Assembly: GCF_039852015.1 (NCBI RefSeq)
Contig: NZ_CP156626.1
Location: forward strand, 2,142,249-2,206,248
Length of the DNA stretch: 64,000 nt
Direction of reading: 5' to 3'
Source: Robbsia sp. KACC 23696
Lineage (GTDB): Bacteria > Pseudomonadota > Gammaproteobacteria > Burkholderiales > Burkholderiaceae
The notes below the pieces were generated by a model. That model saw nothing but the letters and a program-made list of their open reading frames with translations, had not been told where the DNA came from and made no database searches. Position numbers and translations under genes: made by a program. Below, in pieces: positions 9,241-18,881 of this stretch (its first letter is position 1; the number at the start of each line of letters is the position of its first letter).

Positions 9241-10077
9241 TTACTGCGCGGCTTGCGGATGTTGCGTGCGGTACTGCTGCTCGATGCCGGTCAGCAGCTT
9301 GACCGAATCGGGTTCCGAATAGCGCTTACCGAAATCCAGCGCCGTCATGCCGAGCTGATTCTTCGCCAAGGGATTCGCGCCGTGCTGAACCAGCAACTGG
9401 ATCGTCGAGGCATAACCGCCGCGCGCGGCCATCATCAGCGGCGTCGTATCGTTCGGCGAGCGCGCGTTGACGTCCGCATGGGCCGTCAGCAGCATCGTCA
9501 CGATGTCGTCGTCGCCGGTGCTCGCCGCATAATGCAACGGCGTCCAACCCGGTTTGTCGACCTTCGCGCCCTTTGCAATCAACATCTGCACGATCGGCGC
9601 GTCTTTGACGATGGCCGCCAGCATCATGGCATTTTCGCCCGCGGCATCCGTTTTGTCGGCATCGGTACGGCTATCCGCCAGCAAGACGCCCGTGACCTTC
9701 TCCGATTTCTCGCGTGCGGCCAGTGCTAACAACGGCATGCCTTGCGGGTCGACCGTGTTCGGGTCGAAACCGGCCTGGAGCGCTCGGCGCACGGCGGCAT
9801 CGTCATCGAACTTGACCGCCTTGATCACCGCGTCGGGCGAAGCCGCGCTCGCCATCTGCGCGTTCACGCCGCAGCCGGCCAGCACCGACACGGCCGCGAC
9901 ACCCGCCAGCGCTTGACGCACCGATCCACGCACACGCTTACGCTCGCCTGCTGCGTGCAGGGTCGTCATCGTTGCAGCGCCGAAAGCCAGCGTCCGCATA
10001 CGGCTCAACATCGTCATCCGAGTCAAATTACTACTCCCCATTGAAATGCTGCCGAGCCCTCTCGGCGATAGTCCCAT
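9241..10077 (-). CDS. ankyrin-repeat lipoprotein
   Basis: Up to 278 aa. The lipobox SVLAGC is followed by a four- to five-repeat ankyrin domain: DDAAVRRALQAGFDPN, AREKSEKVTGVLLAD, GWTPLHYAASTGDDDIVTMLL, TTPLMMAARGGYASTIQLLVQHGANP, GMTALDFGK. It should be a periplasmic, membrane-anchored scaffold protein; the binding partner is unknown. The start is uncertain. The longest frame begins two bases after ycfH, in-frame ATGs follow at 10041, 10017 and 9969, and none has a clear ribosome site; the ATG at 9969 would give the most ordinary signal peptide (33 residues to the cysteine). Close spacing to ycfH suggests co-transcription with holB-ycfH. Confidence 0.82.
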   Translation of the reverse strand: MGLSPRGLGSISMGSSNLTRMTMLSRMRTLAFGAATMTTLHAAGERKRVRGSVRQALAGVAAVSVLAGCGVNAQMASAASPDAVIKAVKFDDDAAVRRALQAGFDPNTVDPQGMPLLALAAREKSEKVTGVLLADSRTDADKTDAAGENAMMLAAIVKDAPIVQMLIAKGAKVDKPGWTPLHYAASTGDDDIVTMLLTAHADVNARSPNDTTPLMMAARGGYASTIQLLVQHGANPLAKNQLGMTALDFGKRYSEPDSVKLLTGIEQQYRTQHPQAAQ

Positions 10078-10078
10078 C

Positions 10079-10861
10079 CTACTGCGCGGCGTGCGAAAAC
10101 AACCGAAAGAAATTCGCGGTCGTCATCGCGCCGAGCGCTTCCGGCGTCTGCCCCCGCAACTGAGCGACAAAATGCCCGACATCCGCCACGTAGGACGGCT
10201 CATTCGTTTTACCGCGGTACGGCACCGGTGCCAGATACGGCGAGTCCGTTTCTATCAACAAGCGATCTTCCGGAACGCGTCGCGCCACATCCTGCAGCGC
10301 CACGGCGTTCTTGAACGTCACGATGCCGGACAGGGAAATATAGAAATTCATATCCAGCGCGGCTTGCGCGACCTCCCAGGTCTCGGTGAAACAGTGTAAA
10401 ACGCCGCCGATCTCGTCGGCGCGCTCCTCGCGCATCAGCCGCAGCGTGTCTTCGGCCGAGGCCCGCGTGTGCACGATCAAGGGTTTGCCCGAGGCCCGCG
10501 CGGCGCGGATATGCGTGCGGAATCGTTGCCGCTGCCATTCCATGTCGGCAACCGTCCGATCCTCGAGGCGGAAATAATCAAGACCGGTTTCCCCGATCGC
10601 CACGATTTTCGGATGCGCGCTCAGCGCCAGCAGCCGCTCGACGTCCGGCTCCTCGACATCCTCGTGATCCGGATGCACGCCGACCGAGGCGAAGACATTG
10701 GCATGCGCCGTCGCGACGTCGAGCACCTGCGGAAACGTCTCCAGATCGACGCTGACGCAGAGCGCATGGCTGACCTGACGCTGCTGCATCCGGTCCAGCA
10801 ACGCCGGCATCTGCGCCGTAAACGTTTCGAAGTTGATGTGGCAGTGAGAATCGACAAACAC
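10079..10861 (-). CDS. ycfH: TatD-family metal-dependent hydrolase (YcfH type)
   Basis: 260 aa TIM-barrel hydrolase. Metal ligands are readable: DSHCHINF at the N-terminus, HPDHED, IGETGLDYF with the bridging Glu, HTRASAEDTL, HCFTE, and the terminal ETDSPYLAP. TatD-family enzymes act as 3'-5' DNA/RNA exonucleases or D-aminoacyl-tRNA deacylases. The position directly after holB in the mltG-tmk-holB run matches E. coli ycfH rather than tatD itself. No signal peptide, so cytosolic. Confidence 0.92.
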   Translation of the reverse strand: MFVDSHCHINFETFTAQMPALLDRMQQRQVSHALCVSVDLETFPQVLDVATAHANVFASVGVHPDHEDVEEPDVERLLALSAHPKIVAIGETGLDYFRLEDRTVADMEWQRQRFRTHIRAARASGKPLIVHTRASAEDTLRLMREERADEIGGVLHCFTETWEVAQAALDMNFYISLSGIVTFKNAVALQDVARRVPEDRLLIETDSPYLAPVPYRGKTNEPSYVADVGHFVAQLRGQTPEALGAMTTANFFRLFSHAAQ

Positions 10862-11005
10862 GGCAATATCCTGTTTTGACTATAGCGTATCACCGCGCGA
10901 CCAAGCGGATCGGCGATGGGCGCGCAAGGGGGCGGCGAAGCGGTGGCGATGCGAAGGCAACAATGCGGCGCCGCCGCATGCCGGCGCCAGACGCTGCAAC
11001 GGTTG

Positions 11006-12139
11006 TCAGCCCGCCTGCGGCGGAAACACCGCGCGATAGCGGACGAATAACGATTCGAACACCAGGCGCGGATTCAACGGATGCTGCTCGCTCATCCTTT
11101 CACGCAGCAAGGTCTGCTGGAATTGCGTCAGCGCGAGCGCATCAGCCTGCCCGGCACAACGCTGTAATGCGACTTCATGGCCGGGAAAATACCGCACCCG
11201 ACCGGTCAGCTTGACGCTGCACAAATCGTAGACCCACCGTTGCAACCACGCGAGCACGACCGGCACCGCCGTCTTCTGCACGGCGTCGGCACAGACAAAC
11301 GCGTCGCAGCGCGCTCCGGCGGACCACTGCTGGATCAGACCATCGCGTAGCGGCAACAGCGCGGCATGCAAAGGATCGCCGAACAAGGCGAGTGCAGCCA
11401 GCGGCGCGCCGCCGGTTTGTGCCAGCGCGTCGCGCGCCGCCGTCGGGGACGGCACGCCCGGTTGTGCCGCCAGCCATGTCGTGGCCAGCGGGCGATCGGG
11501 TCCCGACATCGGCCATTGCCGACAGCGGCTCACGATCGTCGGCAACAGCCGCGCAAGGTTGGCGCTCACCAACAGAAAGGTCACGCCGGCCGGGGGTTCC
11601 TCCAGCGTCTTCAACATCGCATTGGCGGCCGCGCCGTTCAAGGTCTCGGCCGGATAGATCAGGACGACGCGACGCCCCCCGCGGTGCGCACCGATGCCGC
11701 AGAACGCCAACAGCGCGCGAATCTGCTCGATCTTGATTTCCTTGCTGAGCGCCTTGCTCTTGGCGTCACCGTCGTCGCCGCCGGCGTCGGCGCCACCGGC
11801 CGATCCTTTGGCCTTCGCGCCCTTGCCCTTTTCCGGCACATCGCCATCGGCCGAGGGCGGCGCCGGCGGTGCCAGATTCTCCGGATAGACTGCATGAAAA
11901 TCCGGATGGTTCCCCTGTTCGAACCAATGGCAGGCCGAACAACGACCGCACGGTCGACTGCGCATTACCTCGGCACCCTGCCCTTCTTCGCACAACAGTG
12001 CCTGGGCCAGATGTCGCGCAAACGCTTCCTTACCGATTCCCGACTGGCCGTGCAACACCAGCGCGTGCGGAAACCGGCCGTCAGGCTGCAACTGCGCGGT
12101 CAGCGCGTCCCACGACGCCGTTTGCCACGGGTACAACAT
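11006..12139 (-). CDS. holB: DNA polymerase III subunit delta-prime
   Basis: 377 aa. Clamp-loader subunit that with tau/gamma and delta opens the beta clamp. AAA+ features: LVLHGQSGIGKEAFA (P-loop, about 28-42), zinc-type CGRCSACHW at about 64-72, KIEQIRALL, then TLNGAAANAMLKTLEEPP, which is the typical delta-prime segment, and the sensor region LPTIVSRCRQW. An unusual Gly/Ala/Lys/Asp-rich linker of about 45 residues (roughly 90-133) separates the zinc module from the rest of the ATPase domain; E. coli HolB has no such stretch. Located between tmk and ycfH as expected. Confidence 0.93.
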   Translation of the reverse strand: MLYPWQTASWDALTAQLQPDGRFPHALVLHGQSGIGKEAFARHLAQALLCEEGQGAEVMRSRPCGRCSACHWFEQGNHPDFHAVYPENLAPPAPPSADGDVPEKGKGAKAKGSAGGADAGGDDGDAKSKALSKEIKIEQIRALLAFCGIGAHRGGRRVVLIYPAETLNGAAANAMLKTLEEPPAGVTFLLVSANLARLLPTIVSRCRQWPMSGPDRPLATTWLAAQPGVPSPTAARDALAQTGGAPLAALALFGDPLHAALLPLRDGLIQQWSAGARCDAFVCADAVQKTAVPVVLAWLQRWVYDLCSVKLTGRVRYFPGHEVALQRCAGQADALALTQFQQTLLRERMSEQHPLNPRLVFESLFVRYRAVFPPQAG

Positions 12140-12198
12140 ACTTTTCTTCTCCTCACGGGCAGCACCGGTCGTCGGACGCCGATGCGCACCACACCGCC

Positions 12199-12822
12199 TC
12201 AGATTTCCGAAACGATGGTTTTCAGATCGCTCTGGATTTCCGAGATGCCACGGCTCGCGTCGATGATCCGGAAGCGATCCGGCGACGCAGCCGCGCGGCG
12301 CAGATATTCGCCACGCGTCCGTTCGAAGAACGATTCCGATTCCCGTTCGAACCGGTCCGCTACGCGCGCCCCGTCGCGACGCGCCTGCGCCGTATCGATC
12401 GGCACGTCGAACAACAGCGTCAGATCGGGCTGGAAGCCTTCCTGCACCCAGGTCTCCAACGTTTCCAGCTTGGCCAGCGGCAGCCCGCGACCGCCGCCTT
12501 GATAGGCAAAGGTCGCATCGGTGAAGCGGTCACACAGCACCCAGTCGCCGCGCGCCAGCGCGGGGCGGATGACGCGCACCAGATGCTCCCTCCGCGCGGC
12601 AAACATCAACAGCGCCTCGGTTTCGAGATCCATCGGTTGGTGCAGCAGCGTTTCGCGCAAGGTTTCGCCGAGCGGCGTGCCGCCCGGTTCGCGCGTTTGT
12701 ACCACGCGCCGCCCATCGCCCTTCAGGCGCGCTTCCAATTGCGTACGGAACCAGGACAGGTGCGTCGTCTTACCCGCGCCGTCGATGCCTTCGAAGGTGA
12801 TGAATTTTCCTGGCGCCCGCAT
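12199..12822 (-). CDS. tmk: thymidylate kinase
   Basis: 207 aa. Phosphorylates dTMP to dTDP with ATP, essential for DNA synthesis. Motifs: [12 protein letters not shown] (P-loop, residues 8-19), [11 protein letters not shown] (Arg-Glu-Pro DRX-like substrate loop), [16 protein letters not shown], and the LID region with [15 protein letters not shown]. Length is normal. Its ATG directly abuts the mltG stop codon (12823), so translation of the two is almost certainly coupled. Confidence 0.96.
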   Translation of the reverse strand: MRAPGKFITFEGIDGAGKTTHLSWFRTQLEARLKGDGRRVVQTREPGGTPLGETLRETLLHQPMDLETEALLMFAARREHLVRVIRPALARGDWVLCDRFTDATFAYQGGGRGLPLAKLETLETWVQEGFQPDLTLLFDVPIDTAQARRDGARVADRFERESESFFERTRGEYLRRAAASPDRFRIIDASRGISEIQSDLKTIVSEI

Positions 12823-14061
12823 TTATGATCTCCCCGGTACGGTGTTGCCCTGATGGCGATTATTCGATCCTGCATTGTCGCGCGCGCTGGTCGCCGGTGC
12901 GGTGACCGACGTCGTACTCGGCACCACCGTCCCGGCCGGCGCGCCGGCCATGCCGCTCGGGGCGCCCGGCGCGGGAGCCGCCGCCGCGCCGACGGCCGCA
13001 TCGACATCGCTGGCAGCCGGCACGCCGCCCGCCAAGGCGGCGCGCCCCGCCGCGCCCAGATTGCGCTGGTAGAGGTTGACGGCGCGATTGTGCTCGACCA
13101 GTGATTCGGAGAACACGCTCGTGCCATCGCCCCGTGCGACAAAGTACAGGGCCTTCGATGACGCCGGGTGCGTGGCCGCTCGCAACGCCGCCATGCCCGG
13201 CAGCGCGATAGGCGTCGGCGGCAGCCCGCGACGCGTGTACGTATTGTACGGGGTGTCAGTCTGCAAGTCCTTCTTGGTCAGCCGTCCGCCATAACCACTG
13301 CCGACGCCGTAGATGACGCTCGGATCGGTCTGCAGCGGCATGCCAATCTTCAGACGATTCAGAAACACGCTCGCCACCTCACTGCGTTCGACAGCCTTGC
13401 CGGTCTCTTTCTCGACCAGCGAGGCCAGCGTCAATGCCTGGTATGGCGTCGTCAGCGACAGATCCGGGGCGCGGGACGCCCATACCTGCGCCAGCCGCTG
13501 TTGCGCCACCGCATAAGCCCGATGGTAGACGCTCAGATCGCTGGCGCCTTTCGAAAACAGGTAGGTATCGGGGAAGAACATGCCCTCGGCCGGCGTATCC
13601 GCCGCACCGAGGGCCGCCATCAATTGCGCATCGCTCATGTCGGCGGTATCGTGACGCAACGCCGGGTTGGCGTTGATCTCGGCGCGCATGTGCGCGACGG
13701 TCCATCCTTCGATGACCATCACGGACGATTGATTCACGTCGCCCCGCGCCACCTTCAACAGGACCTGATACGGCGTGATACCCGTCTCGAAGGCGTAGTT
13801 GCCGGACTTCAACGATGTCGACAAATGCAGAAGCCGCGTAATCAGCTCGAAGCCGTGTGGGTTCATCGGCAGACCGTTCTGCCGCAATTGCGCAGCGACC
13901 GCCCGCAGCGGCCCGGGCGTGACCGAGACATCGAGTTCGGGTTGAACCAGCCGCATCGGCGTGTTCGCCCACCAATACACCGCGCCGGAGGCGCCTGCGG
14001 CAGCGACGATAAGGGTCGCGACCGATCTGCGCAGCCAGCGGCCGAAATTTCCGAGGGACAT
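12823..14061 (-). CDS. mltG: endolytic murein transglycosylase
   Basis: 412 aa. MltG cuts nascent peptidoglycan glycan strands and ends their polymerisation; it sits in the inner membrane facing the periplasm. An N-terminal membrane segment (about residues 12-31, SVATLIVAAAGASGAVYWW) is followed by a LysM-like region and the YceG core: EGMFFPDTYLFSKG, ASLVEKETGKAVERSEVASV (catalytic Glu in VEKET), FLNRLKIGMPLQTDPSVIYG, and YNTYTRRGLPPTPIALPG. After the core a low-complexity Ala/Pro/Gly/Ser tail of about 75 residues is present, longer than in E. coli. First gene of the mltG-tmk-holB-ycfH run. Confidence 0.94.
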   Translation of the reverse strand: MSLGNFGRWLRRSVATLIVAAAGASGAVYWWANTPMRLVQPELDVSVTPGPLRAVAAQLRQNGLPMNPHGFELITRLLHLSTSLKSGNYAFETGITPYQVLLKVARGDVNQSSVMVIEGWTVAHMRAEINANPALRHDTADMSDAQLMAALGAADTPAEGMFFPDTYLFSKGASDLSVYHRAYAVAQQRLAQVWASRAPDLSLTTPYQALTLASLVEKETGKAVERSEVASVFLNRLKIGMPLQTDPSVIYGVGSGYGGRLTKKDLQTDTPYNTYTRRGLPPTPIALPGMAALRAATHPASSKALYFVARGDGTSVFSESLVEHNRAVNLYQRNLGAAGRAALAGGVPAASDVDAAVGAAAAPAPGAPSGMAGAPAGTVVPSTTSVTAPATSARDNAGSNNRHQGNTVPGRS

Positions 14062-14351
14062 GCGTTTCCATTAGTTGACCCGAACCCAATATAATACTGT
14101 GATTCGGGGTGATTTTCGCTTCCTTCCAGACGCCTTTCCGCTAGCGACCGGCCAACACAGTCTGTATCGTTCGCTGCCGTTTGCCTGCATTTTGCACGAC
14201 TCGCGGCCGCGTCTCGGCAGCGGGAAGTCGCAGGCCGGATAGGTCGGTCTGGTTTGTCGTAGAAAGCTTGTTCGAACACGTCCCTGACACGCGATCGGTT
14301 GACTCCTCGGTCACCGGTCCCTATTACGCACGGCGAGGCACCCAGCAGACC

Positions 14352-15731
14352 ATGTCCGACACGTCCGAAATCCTGTCCCCCTCCGCTGCCATCGATCTCG
14401 CATCGGTGGATCTTGTCGCCTCGCCCGCGACCTTGCAGGCCAAGGCAGCGCAAGCGTCGCGCGTGGTGCCGCCGCATGGCGGCTTTGCCACGCTCCCGAC
14501 GCCGGGCCCCTGGGCCGTCATCGATGCGCGGGGTCCGGAAGCGCGCAGCTTCCTGCATAACCAGTTGACCAACGACGTCACGCATCTGCCGCCCAGCCAG
14601 GCGGCGCTCGGCGGATTCTGCTCGCCGAAAGGACGACTGCTTGCGTCGATGCTGTACTGGCCGCTGGCCGCGCCGCAGCTGAGTGCCGCCGCCTCCACCG
14701 CGCAGGCGCCGCACGCGGTGCCGGTGCCCACCCACCATGACGACCTCGCGCATTGGCCGGATATCCGCTTGCTGATCAGCGCCGATATTGCCGAGGCGAT
14801 CCGCAAGCGCCTGCATATGTTCGTCTTGCGCACCAAGGTGAAACTGGCCGATCACAGCCACGATGTGGCGTTGTTCGGTCTCGCCGCCCGCGTCGATGAC
14901 CCCGCATTCGACACGGCGCTGGCGGCCTTGCTGATCGAACGCGGCATCGGCAGCGCGCCGACCGCCGATGCCGCGGGCGTCGCCGTCGCTCTGGAATCGG
15001 TGACGGTACCAGCGGGGTCGGCGTCTCTGGTCAGCTTGCTGGCCGGCACCGTGGCCGGCGATGCGCAAATCGCGCCGGCTTTACCTCTGGTTCGGCACGA
15101 CAGCGCCGACGGCAACGGCGTCACGCTGCTGCGACTGGCCGACGCGGCCGGGCAACGCCGTTTCCTGCTCTGTGTACCGGCAGCGGGCCGCGACAGCTGG
15201 CTGGCTGCGCTGGCTGGCCGCTTCGGCGCGCTCGATCCGGCCCATTGGAACTGGCTGGACATCCAAGCGGCAGCGCCGCGCATCACCGCGGCAACGCAGG
15301 ATGCCTTCGTGCCGCAGATGATCAACTTCGAAGCCATTGGCGGCGTCAACTTCCGCAAGGGATGCTATCCGGGACAGGAAGTGGTGGCGCGCAGCCAGTA
15401 TCGCGGGACCGTGAAGCGACGCGCCACGCTCGCGCACGCCGAGCAGGCCGCCGCCGGCGACGAAATCATCGATTTGAACGATCCCGCCAATCAGGGCTCG
15501 GCCGAGCAATGGCAGCCGTGCGGGCGCGTGGTCAATGCGGCGCCGGCGCCCGATGGCGGCGTCGATTGCCTGATCGAATTGAAAACGGCGACGCCGTCGA
15601 ACGCGGCATTGCGTGTCGTGCTGCGATCGGCGGCAACGGATACACCGCAACACGACGTGTCGGCCACGCCGGTTACGGCGACGGCGGCACTGTCGGTCTA
15701 CGGCCTGCCGTATACGCTGCCCGCGGCGTAA
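14352..15731 (+). CDS. ygfZ: YgfZ-type folate-binding Fe-S cluster protein
   Basis: 459 aa from ATG 14352. YgfZ uses a tetrahydrofolate species to help make or repair certain Fe-S enzymes. The signature KGCYPGQE with the essential cysteine lies near residue 335, followed by VVARSQYRGTVKRR; the N-terminal folate-binding part has RSFLHNQLTNDV and GFCSPKGRLLASM. E. coli YgfZ is 326 aa; here the extra length comes from Ala-rich insertions and a longer N-terminus. The frame is open upstream to 14181, but that part is Arg-rich and unlike the family. Divergent from mltG; a TATAAT on the plus strand at 14090-14095 may be its -10 element. Confidence 0.9.
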   Translation: MSDTSEILSPSAAIDLASVDLVASPATLQAKAAQASRVVPPHGGFATLPTPGPWAVIDARGPEARSFLHNQLTNDVTHLPPSQAALGGFCSPKGRLLASMLYWPLAAPQLSAAASTAQAPHAVPVPTHHDDLAHWPDIRLLISADIAEAIRKRLHMFVLRTKVKLADHSHDVALFGLAARVDDPAFDTALAALLIERGIGSAPTADAAGVAVALESVTVPAGSASLVSLLAGTVAGDAQIAPALPLVRHDSADGNGVTLLRLADAAGQRRFLLCVPAAGRDSWLAALAGRFGALDPAHWNWLDIQAAAPRITAATQDAFVPQMINFEAIGGVNFRKGCYPGQEVVARSQYRGTVKRRATLAHAEQAAAGDEIIDLNDPANQGSAEQWQPCGRVVNAAPAPDGGVDCLIELKTATPSNAALRVVLRSAATDTPQHDVSATPVTATAALSVYGLPYTLPAA

Positions 15732-15789
15732 CGCCCGAACACGCGGAACGCGGCGCCGGCGCCGGCGCCGAGCAGGTCGGACCGACAGC

Positions 15790-15824
15790 CTCGTCCCAGC
15801 GAGCGCTAGGCTTCGCTGGACGAG
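15790..15824. terminator. hairpin between convergent ygfZ and thioesterase genes
   Basis: CTCGTCCCAGCGA pairs with TCGCTGGACGAG (7 + 5 bp with one bulged C) around a 10-base loop. No T-run follows, so it may act as a GC-rich rho-aided terminator. It overlaps the last codons of the thioesterase gene. A (GCCGGC)-type microsatellite lies just before it, around 15750-15771. Confidence 0.45.
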
Positions 15825-16303
15825 ACTGGGCCCTCGCGACGCTCGGCGCGGACCTTCCGGCCAAGCGGCAACTTCCGCAAATATTTGAACGTTCCCAGCG
15901 CCTTGGCGACGAGCCCCCCGTCGGCATCCACGACCTCGCCCTCGCAGAACGCCATCGTCGTGGAACGGTGTACGACGCGGCCACGCGCGGTCAAACTGCC
16001 CTGCCCGGGCTGAATGAAGGTGACGCTCATATCGACGGTCACCACGCCGCGCGAGCGGTCGTTCCCCGCATAGCCGGGCGGCCGCTCGATCTCACGAGCG
16101 GCTTTGCCCAGGGCGGCATCGAGCAAGGTCATCGTGACGCCGCCGTGGGCGATCGCCCAGCGGTTCATATGCCAGTCGGCCAGTGTCAGCAGCAGTTCGC
16201 TGCCCTCGGAATCGGCACGCAAGGTCTGCACACCGAGTGCGTTCAGGAAAGGGTTTGCGCCGTCCGGATAGTCGGATTCGGTCGCCATCGGCTGATCAGC
16301 CAT
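15806..16303 (-). CDS. PaaI-family hotdog thioesterase
   Basis: 165 aa. Predicted acyl-CoA thioesterase of the hotdog fold. NRWAIAHGGVTMTLLDAALGKAA contains the HGG substrate loop and the helix carrying the general base; VTVDMSVTFIQPGQG and MAFCEGEVVDADGGLVAKALGTFKYL complete the sheet. Substrate unknown; PaaI acts on phenylacetyl-CoA derivatives, but this subgroup is broad. A second ATG at codon 6 is possible. A truncated Dabb-domain gene lies 72 bases upstream on the same strand. Confidence 0.87.
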   Translation of the reverse strand: MADQPMATESDYPDGANPFLNALGVQTLRADSEGSELLLTLADWHMNRWAIAHGGVTMTLLDAALGKAAREIERPPGYAGNDRSRGVVTVDMSVTFIQPGQGSLTARGRVVHRSTTMAFCEGEVVDADGGLVAKALGTFKYLRKLPLGRKVRAERREGPVSSSEA

Positions 16304-16375
16304 GTCGGTCTCGCTTTCGAGCCTGCCGGGTACGCTTCTATGCCAAAGGGGAAGGCAGCGGGCCCGCGTCTCTCT

Positions 16376-16507
16376 TTATCGTTGTTTTGCTTGTCTTCTG
16401 TCGCTCGACGCGCAGGCAAGGGTTTGCTCGCGCATCTTGGCCAGACTCTCGGCCGTCGTCGCGCCTGCGGCCTGGTCCTTCACTTTCCACATGACAACAT
16501 GTGTCAC
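16376..16507 (-). pseudogene. truncated Dabb (stress-responsive A/B barrel) protein
   Basis: A GTG at 16507 with GGAGGA seven bases before it opens a 43-codon frame. Its first ~30 residues (THVVMWKVKDQAAGATTAE, then SLAKMREQ) match the start of Dabb-domain proteins, which are normally near 100 aa. After that the similarity stops (CASSDRRQAKQR, stop). I could not find the rest of the domain in another frame before the thioesterase gene. Either a 3' deletion has removed two thirds of the gene, or a short peptide persists. The intact ribosome site suggests a recent loss. An in-frame ATG at 16534 is an alternative start. Confidence 0.55.
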
Positions 16508-16686
16508 ATCCTGTCCTCCGTTGCCGGCAGCCATGCTAAATACCCGCACGGTGCGCATGCTAACGTACCACGTTCTAAAATAGACCTTTCGACGTGCGGA
16601 ACGATCGGATCGGCCGGATTCGGCCAGTCGGCGTTTCCGCGTTTTTCGCGTCTCAGCAGCGCTCACGTACCGCCCCTGTCCCGCCT

Positions 16687-18348
16687 ATGTCCAACACGCC
16701 CCAGTCCCCGACCGACTCGCTCGGCATCACGCAGCGGCTCGAAGGCGGCTTCGCCGCGCTCGGCGAGCGATTCTACACCCGCTTGCCGGCCCAGCCGATA
16801 CCTTCGCCCTATCTGGTCGCCGTCTCGGCCGATGCGCTGCGCGATCTGGGGCTGCCAAGCGACAGCCTGGACGACCCGGCGGCCATCCTGCGCCTCGCCG
16901 GACACCCGCCGGGGCTGGATACGCGCGACAGCGGCGCTGCGGCGCTCGACCGGGCCGCCTTGCCCTGGCCGGCAGAGATCCCGCACGCGCAACTGCCGCT
17001 GGCAAGCGTCTACTCCGGCCACCAGTTCGGTCAGTGGGCCGGACAATTGGGCGATGGACGGGCGTTGACGATCGGCGAGATCGCGGACCCCGCCGGCGTC
17101 TGGCAGGAGGTACAGCTCAAGGGCAGCGGCTTGACACCGTATTCGCGGATGGGCGATGGCCGTGCCGTCCTGCGCTCGTCGATCCGGGAATTCCTGTGCT
17201 CCGAAGCGATGCATGCGCTCGGCATCCCGACCACCCGCGCGCTGGCCCTCACCGGCTCCGCGATGCCGGTCCGACGCGAGTCGATCGAGACTGCCGCGAT
17301 CGTGACACGCTTCGCACCCAGTTTCGTACGATTCGGTCATTTCGAGCACTTCTGGTCGATCGATGACTTCGACGCGCTGCGACGTCTCGCCGACCATGTG
17401 ATCGCGCATCACTACCCGGAACTTGAGGGCAGCGACAACCCCTATTTCGGCTTGCTGGAGTGCGTGGCCACGCGTACGGCCGAGATGATCGCGCAGTGGC
17501 AGAGCGTGGGTTTCTGTCATGGCGTGATGAATACGGACAATATGTCGATTCTTGGATTGACGATCGACTATGGCCCGTTCGGCTTCCTGGACGGCTTCGA
17601 TCCGCGTCATATCTGCAATCACACGGACTCCCAAGGCCGTTACGCCTACCATCGTCAGCCCGAGATCGGGCGCTGGAATCTATTCGCGTTGGCCCAGGCG
17701 CTGTTGCCGCTGATTGCCACGCCGCAGGCCGGCACGTCGATGCCGGAATCGGGCACGCCGGCGGCCGACGCGGCGATCGCATTGACTAAATCGGCTCTGA
17801 CCCCATATGGATCGGTGTTCAGCACGCACTATCAAGCGCGGATGGCAGCGAAAATCGGACTTCAGCAGCCCACGGCCGAAGATGGCGCCCTGATCGACCG
17901 CCTGTTGCAACTGATGGACGGCAGCCGGGCCGATTTCACGCTGAGCTTCCGTGGCTTGGCGAATGTGCGGCAACAGGAAGGCGCGCCCGACAGCGATCCG
18001 CTGGCCGATAGCGCCGCGCCGACCAAGACGACGCCGTCGTTCCGCGACGCCTTCCTCGACCTGCCGGCCGTCGATGCCTGGCTGTCCGATTACCGGGCGC
18101 GGTTGCGTCAACAAGGCATGGACGACGCGTCGCGCGCGGCGCAAATGCGACGGGTCAACCCGAAATACGTGCTGCGCAACCATTTGGCGGAAACCGCCAT
18201 CCGCGCGGCTCGCGACGGCGATTTCAGCGAAACGCAGCGGCTGGCGTCGGTCTTGCGCAAGCCGTTCGACGAACAAGAGGCGTATGCCGACTACGCGGCC
18301 CCGCCGCCCGACTGGGCAGCGGGACTCGAGGTGAGCTGCTCCTCATGA
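16687..18348 (+). CDS. selO: protein adenylyltransferase SelO (YdiU)
   Basis: 553 aa. SelO is a pseudokinase that AMPylates Ser/Thr/Tyr of target proteins and is linked to redox homeostasis. Family hallmarks: [40 protein letters not shown] (first 20 residues of the nucleotide lobe), [40 protein letters not shown] (metal/catalytic loop), NPKYVLRN, and the C-terminal EVSCSS whose cysteine forms a regulatory disulfide in E. coli SelO. Start at 16687 chosen because the family N-terminus begins shortly after; the frame opens 31 codons earlier. Its stop overlaps an ATGA, tying it to the msrB gene behind it. Confidence 0.95.
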   Translation: MSNTPQSPTDSLGITQRLEGGFAALGERFYTRLPAQPIPSPYLVAVSADALRDLGLPSDSLDDPAAILRLAGHPPGLDTRDSGAAALDRAALPWPAEIPHAQLPLASVYSGHQFGQWAGQLGDGRALTIGEIADPAGVWQEVQLKGSGLTPYSRMGDGRAVLRSSIREFLCSEAMHALGIPTTRALALTGSAMPVRRESIETAAIVTRFAPSFVRFGHFEHFWSIDDFDALRRLADHVIAHHYPELEGSDNPYFGLLECVATRTAEMIAQWQSVGFCHGVMNTDNMSILGLTIDYGPFGFLDGFDPRHICNHTDSQGRYAYHRQPEIGRWNLFALAQALLPLIATPQAGTSMPESGTPAADAAIALTKSALTPYGSVFSTHYQARMAAKIGLQQPTAEDGALIDRLLQLMDGSRADFTLSFRGLANVRQQEGAPDSDPLADSAAPTKTTPSFRDAFLDLPAVDAWLSDYRARLRQQGMDDASRAAQMRRVNPKYVLRNHLAETAIRAARDGDFSETQRLASVLRKPFDEQEAYADYAAPPPDWAAGLEVSCSS

Positions 18349-18401
18349 ACCCCGCGGGCGCCGATCAGCGCGCCCGCCCCCTTTGTCTCCGGAGATCCGA
18401 T

Positions 18402-18881
18402 ATGAGCGACACGCACAATCCGCACGCCGCACAGGCACCGAATGATCGCGCCGACGACGCCACGCAAGCGCCGGGTGCCACGCCCGCCGCCGCACCAAAG
18501 GCCCCGCGGACCGACGCCGAATACCGTGCCGAATTAACGCCGGTGCAGTACCAAGTGGCCCGCCAAGCGGCGACTGAACGCCCGTTTACCGGCGATTACT
18601 GGGATCACTGGGAAAAAGGCACGTATTATTGCGTGTGCTGCGGTACGCCATTATTCGAGTCATCGACGAAATTCGATGCCGGATGCGGTTGGCCGAGCTA
18701 TTTCAAACCCATTAACGGCGAAGTGATCGCCGAACACACGGACCGCTCGCATGGAATGCTGCGCATCGAAGTCAAATGCAAGGCCTGCGATGCGCACCTG
18801 GGCCATGTGTTCGAAGACGGTCCGGCGCCGACGGGCCTGCGTTACTGCATTAACTCCGCGGCTATGACATTCGGACAATGA
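18402..18881 (+). CDS. msrB: peptide-methionine (R)-S-oxide reductase
   Basis: 159 aa. MsrB reduces the R epimer of methionine sulfoxide in oxidised proteins. Zinc ligands are Cys77 and Cys80 (YYCVCCG) and Cys126 and Cys129 (CKACD); the catalytic cysteine is Cys149 in [18 protein letters not shown] and HGMLRIEV complete the fold. A ~35-residue Ala/Pro-rich N-terminal extension precedes the domain and has no signal-peptide character, so the protein is probably cytosolic. The ATG at 18402 has GGAG eight bases upstream; an in-frame ATG at 18345 overlaps the selO stop but lacks such a site. Ends in a 4-bp overlap with yciB. Confidence 0.95.
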   Translation: MSDTHNPHAAQAPNDRADDATQAPGATPAAAPKAPRTDAEYRAELTPVQYQVARQAATERPFTGDYWDHWEKGTYYCVCCGTPLFESSTKFDAGCGWPSYFKPINGEVIAEHTDRSHGMLRIEVKCKACDAHLGHVFEDGPAPTGLRYCINSAAMTFGQ

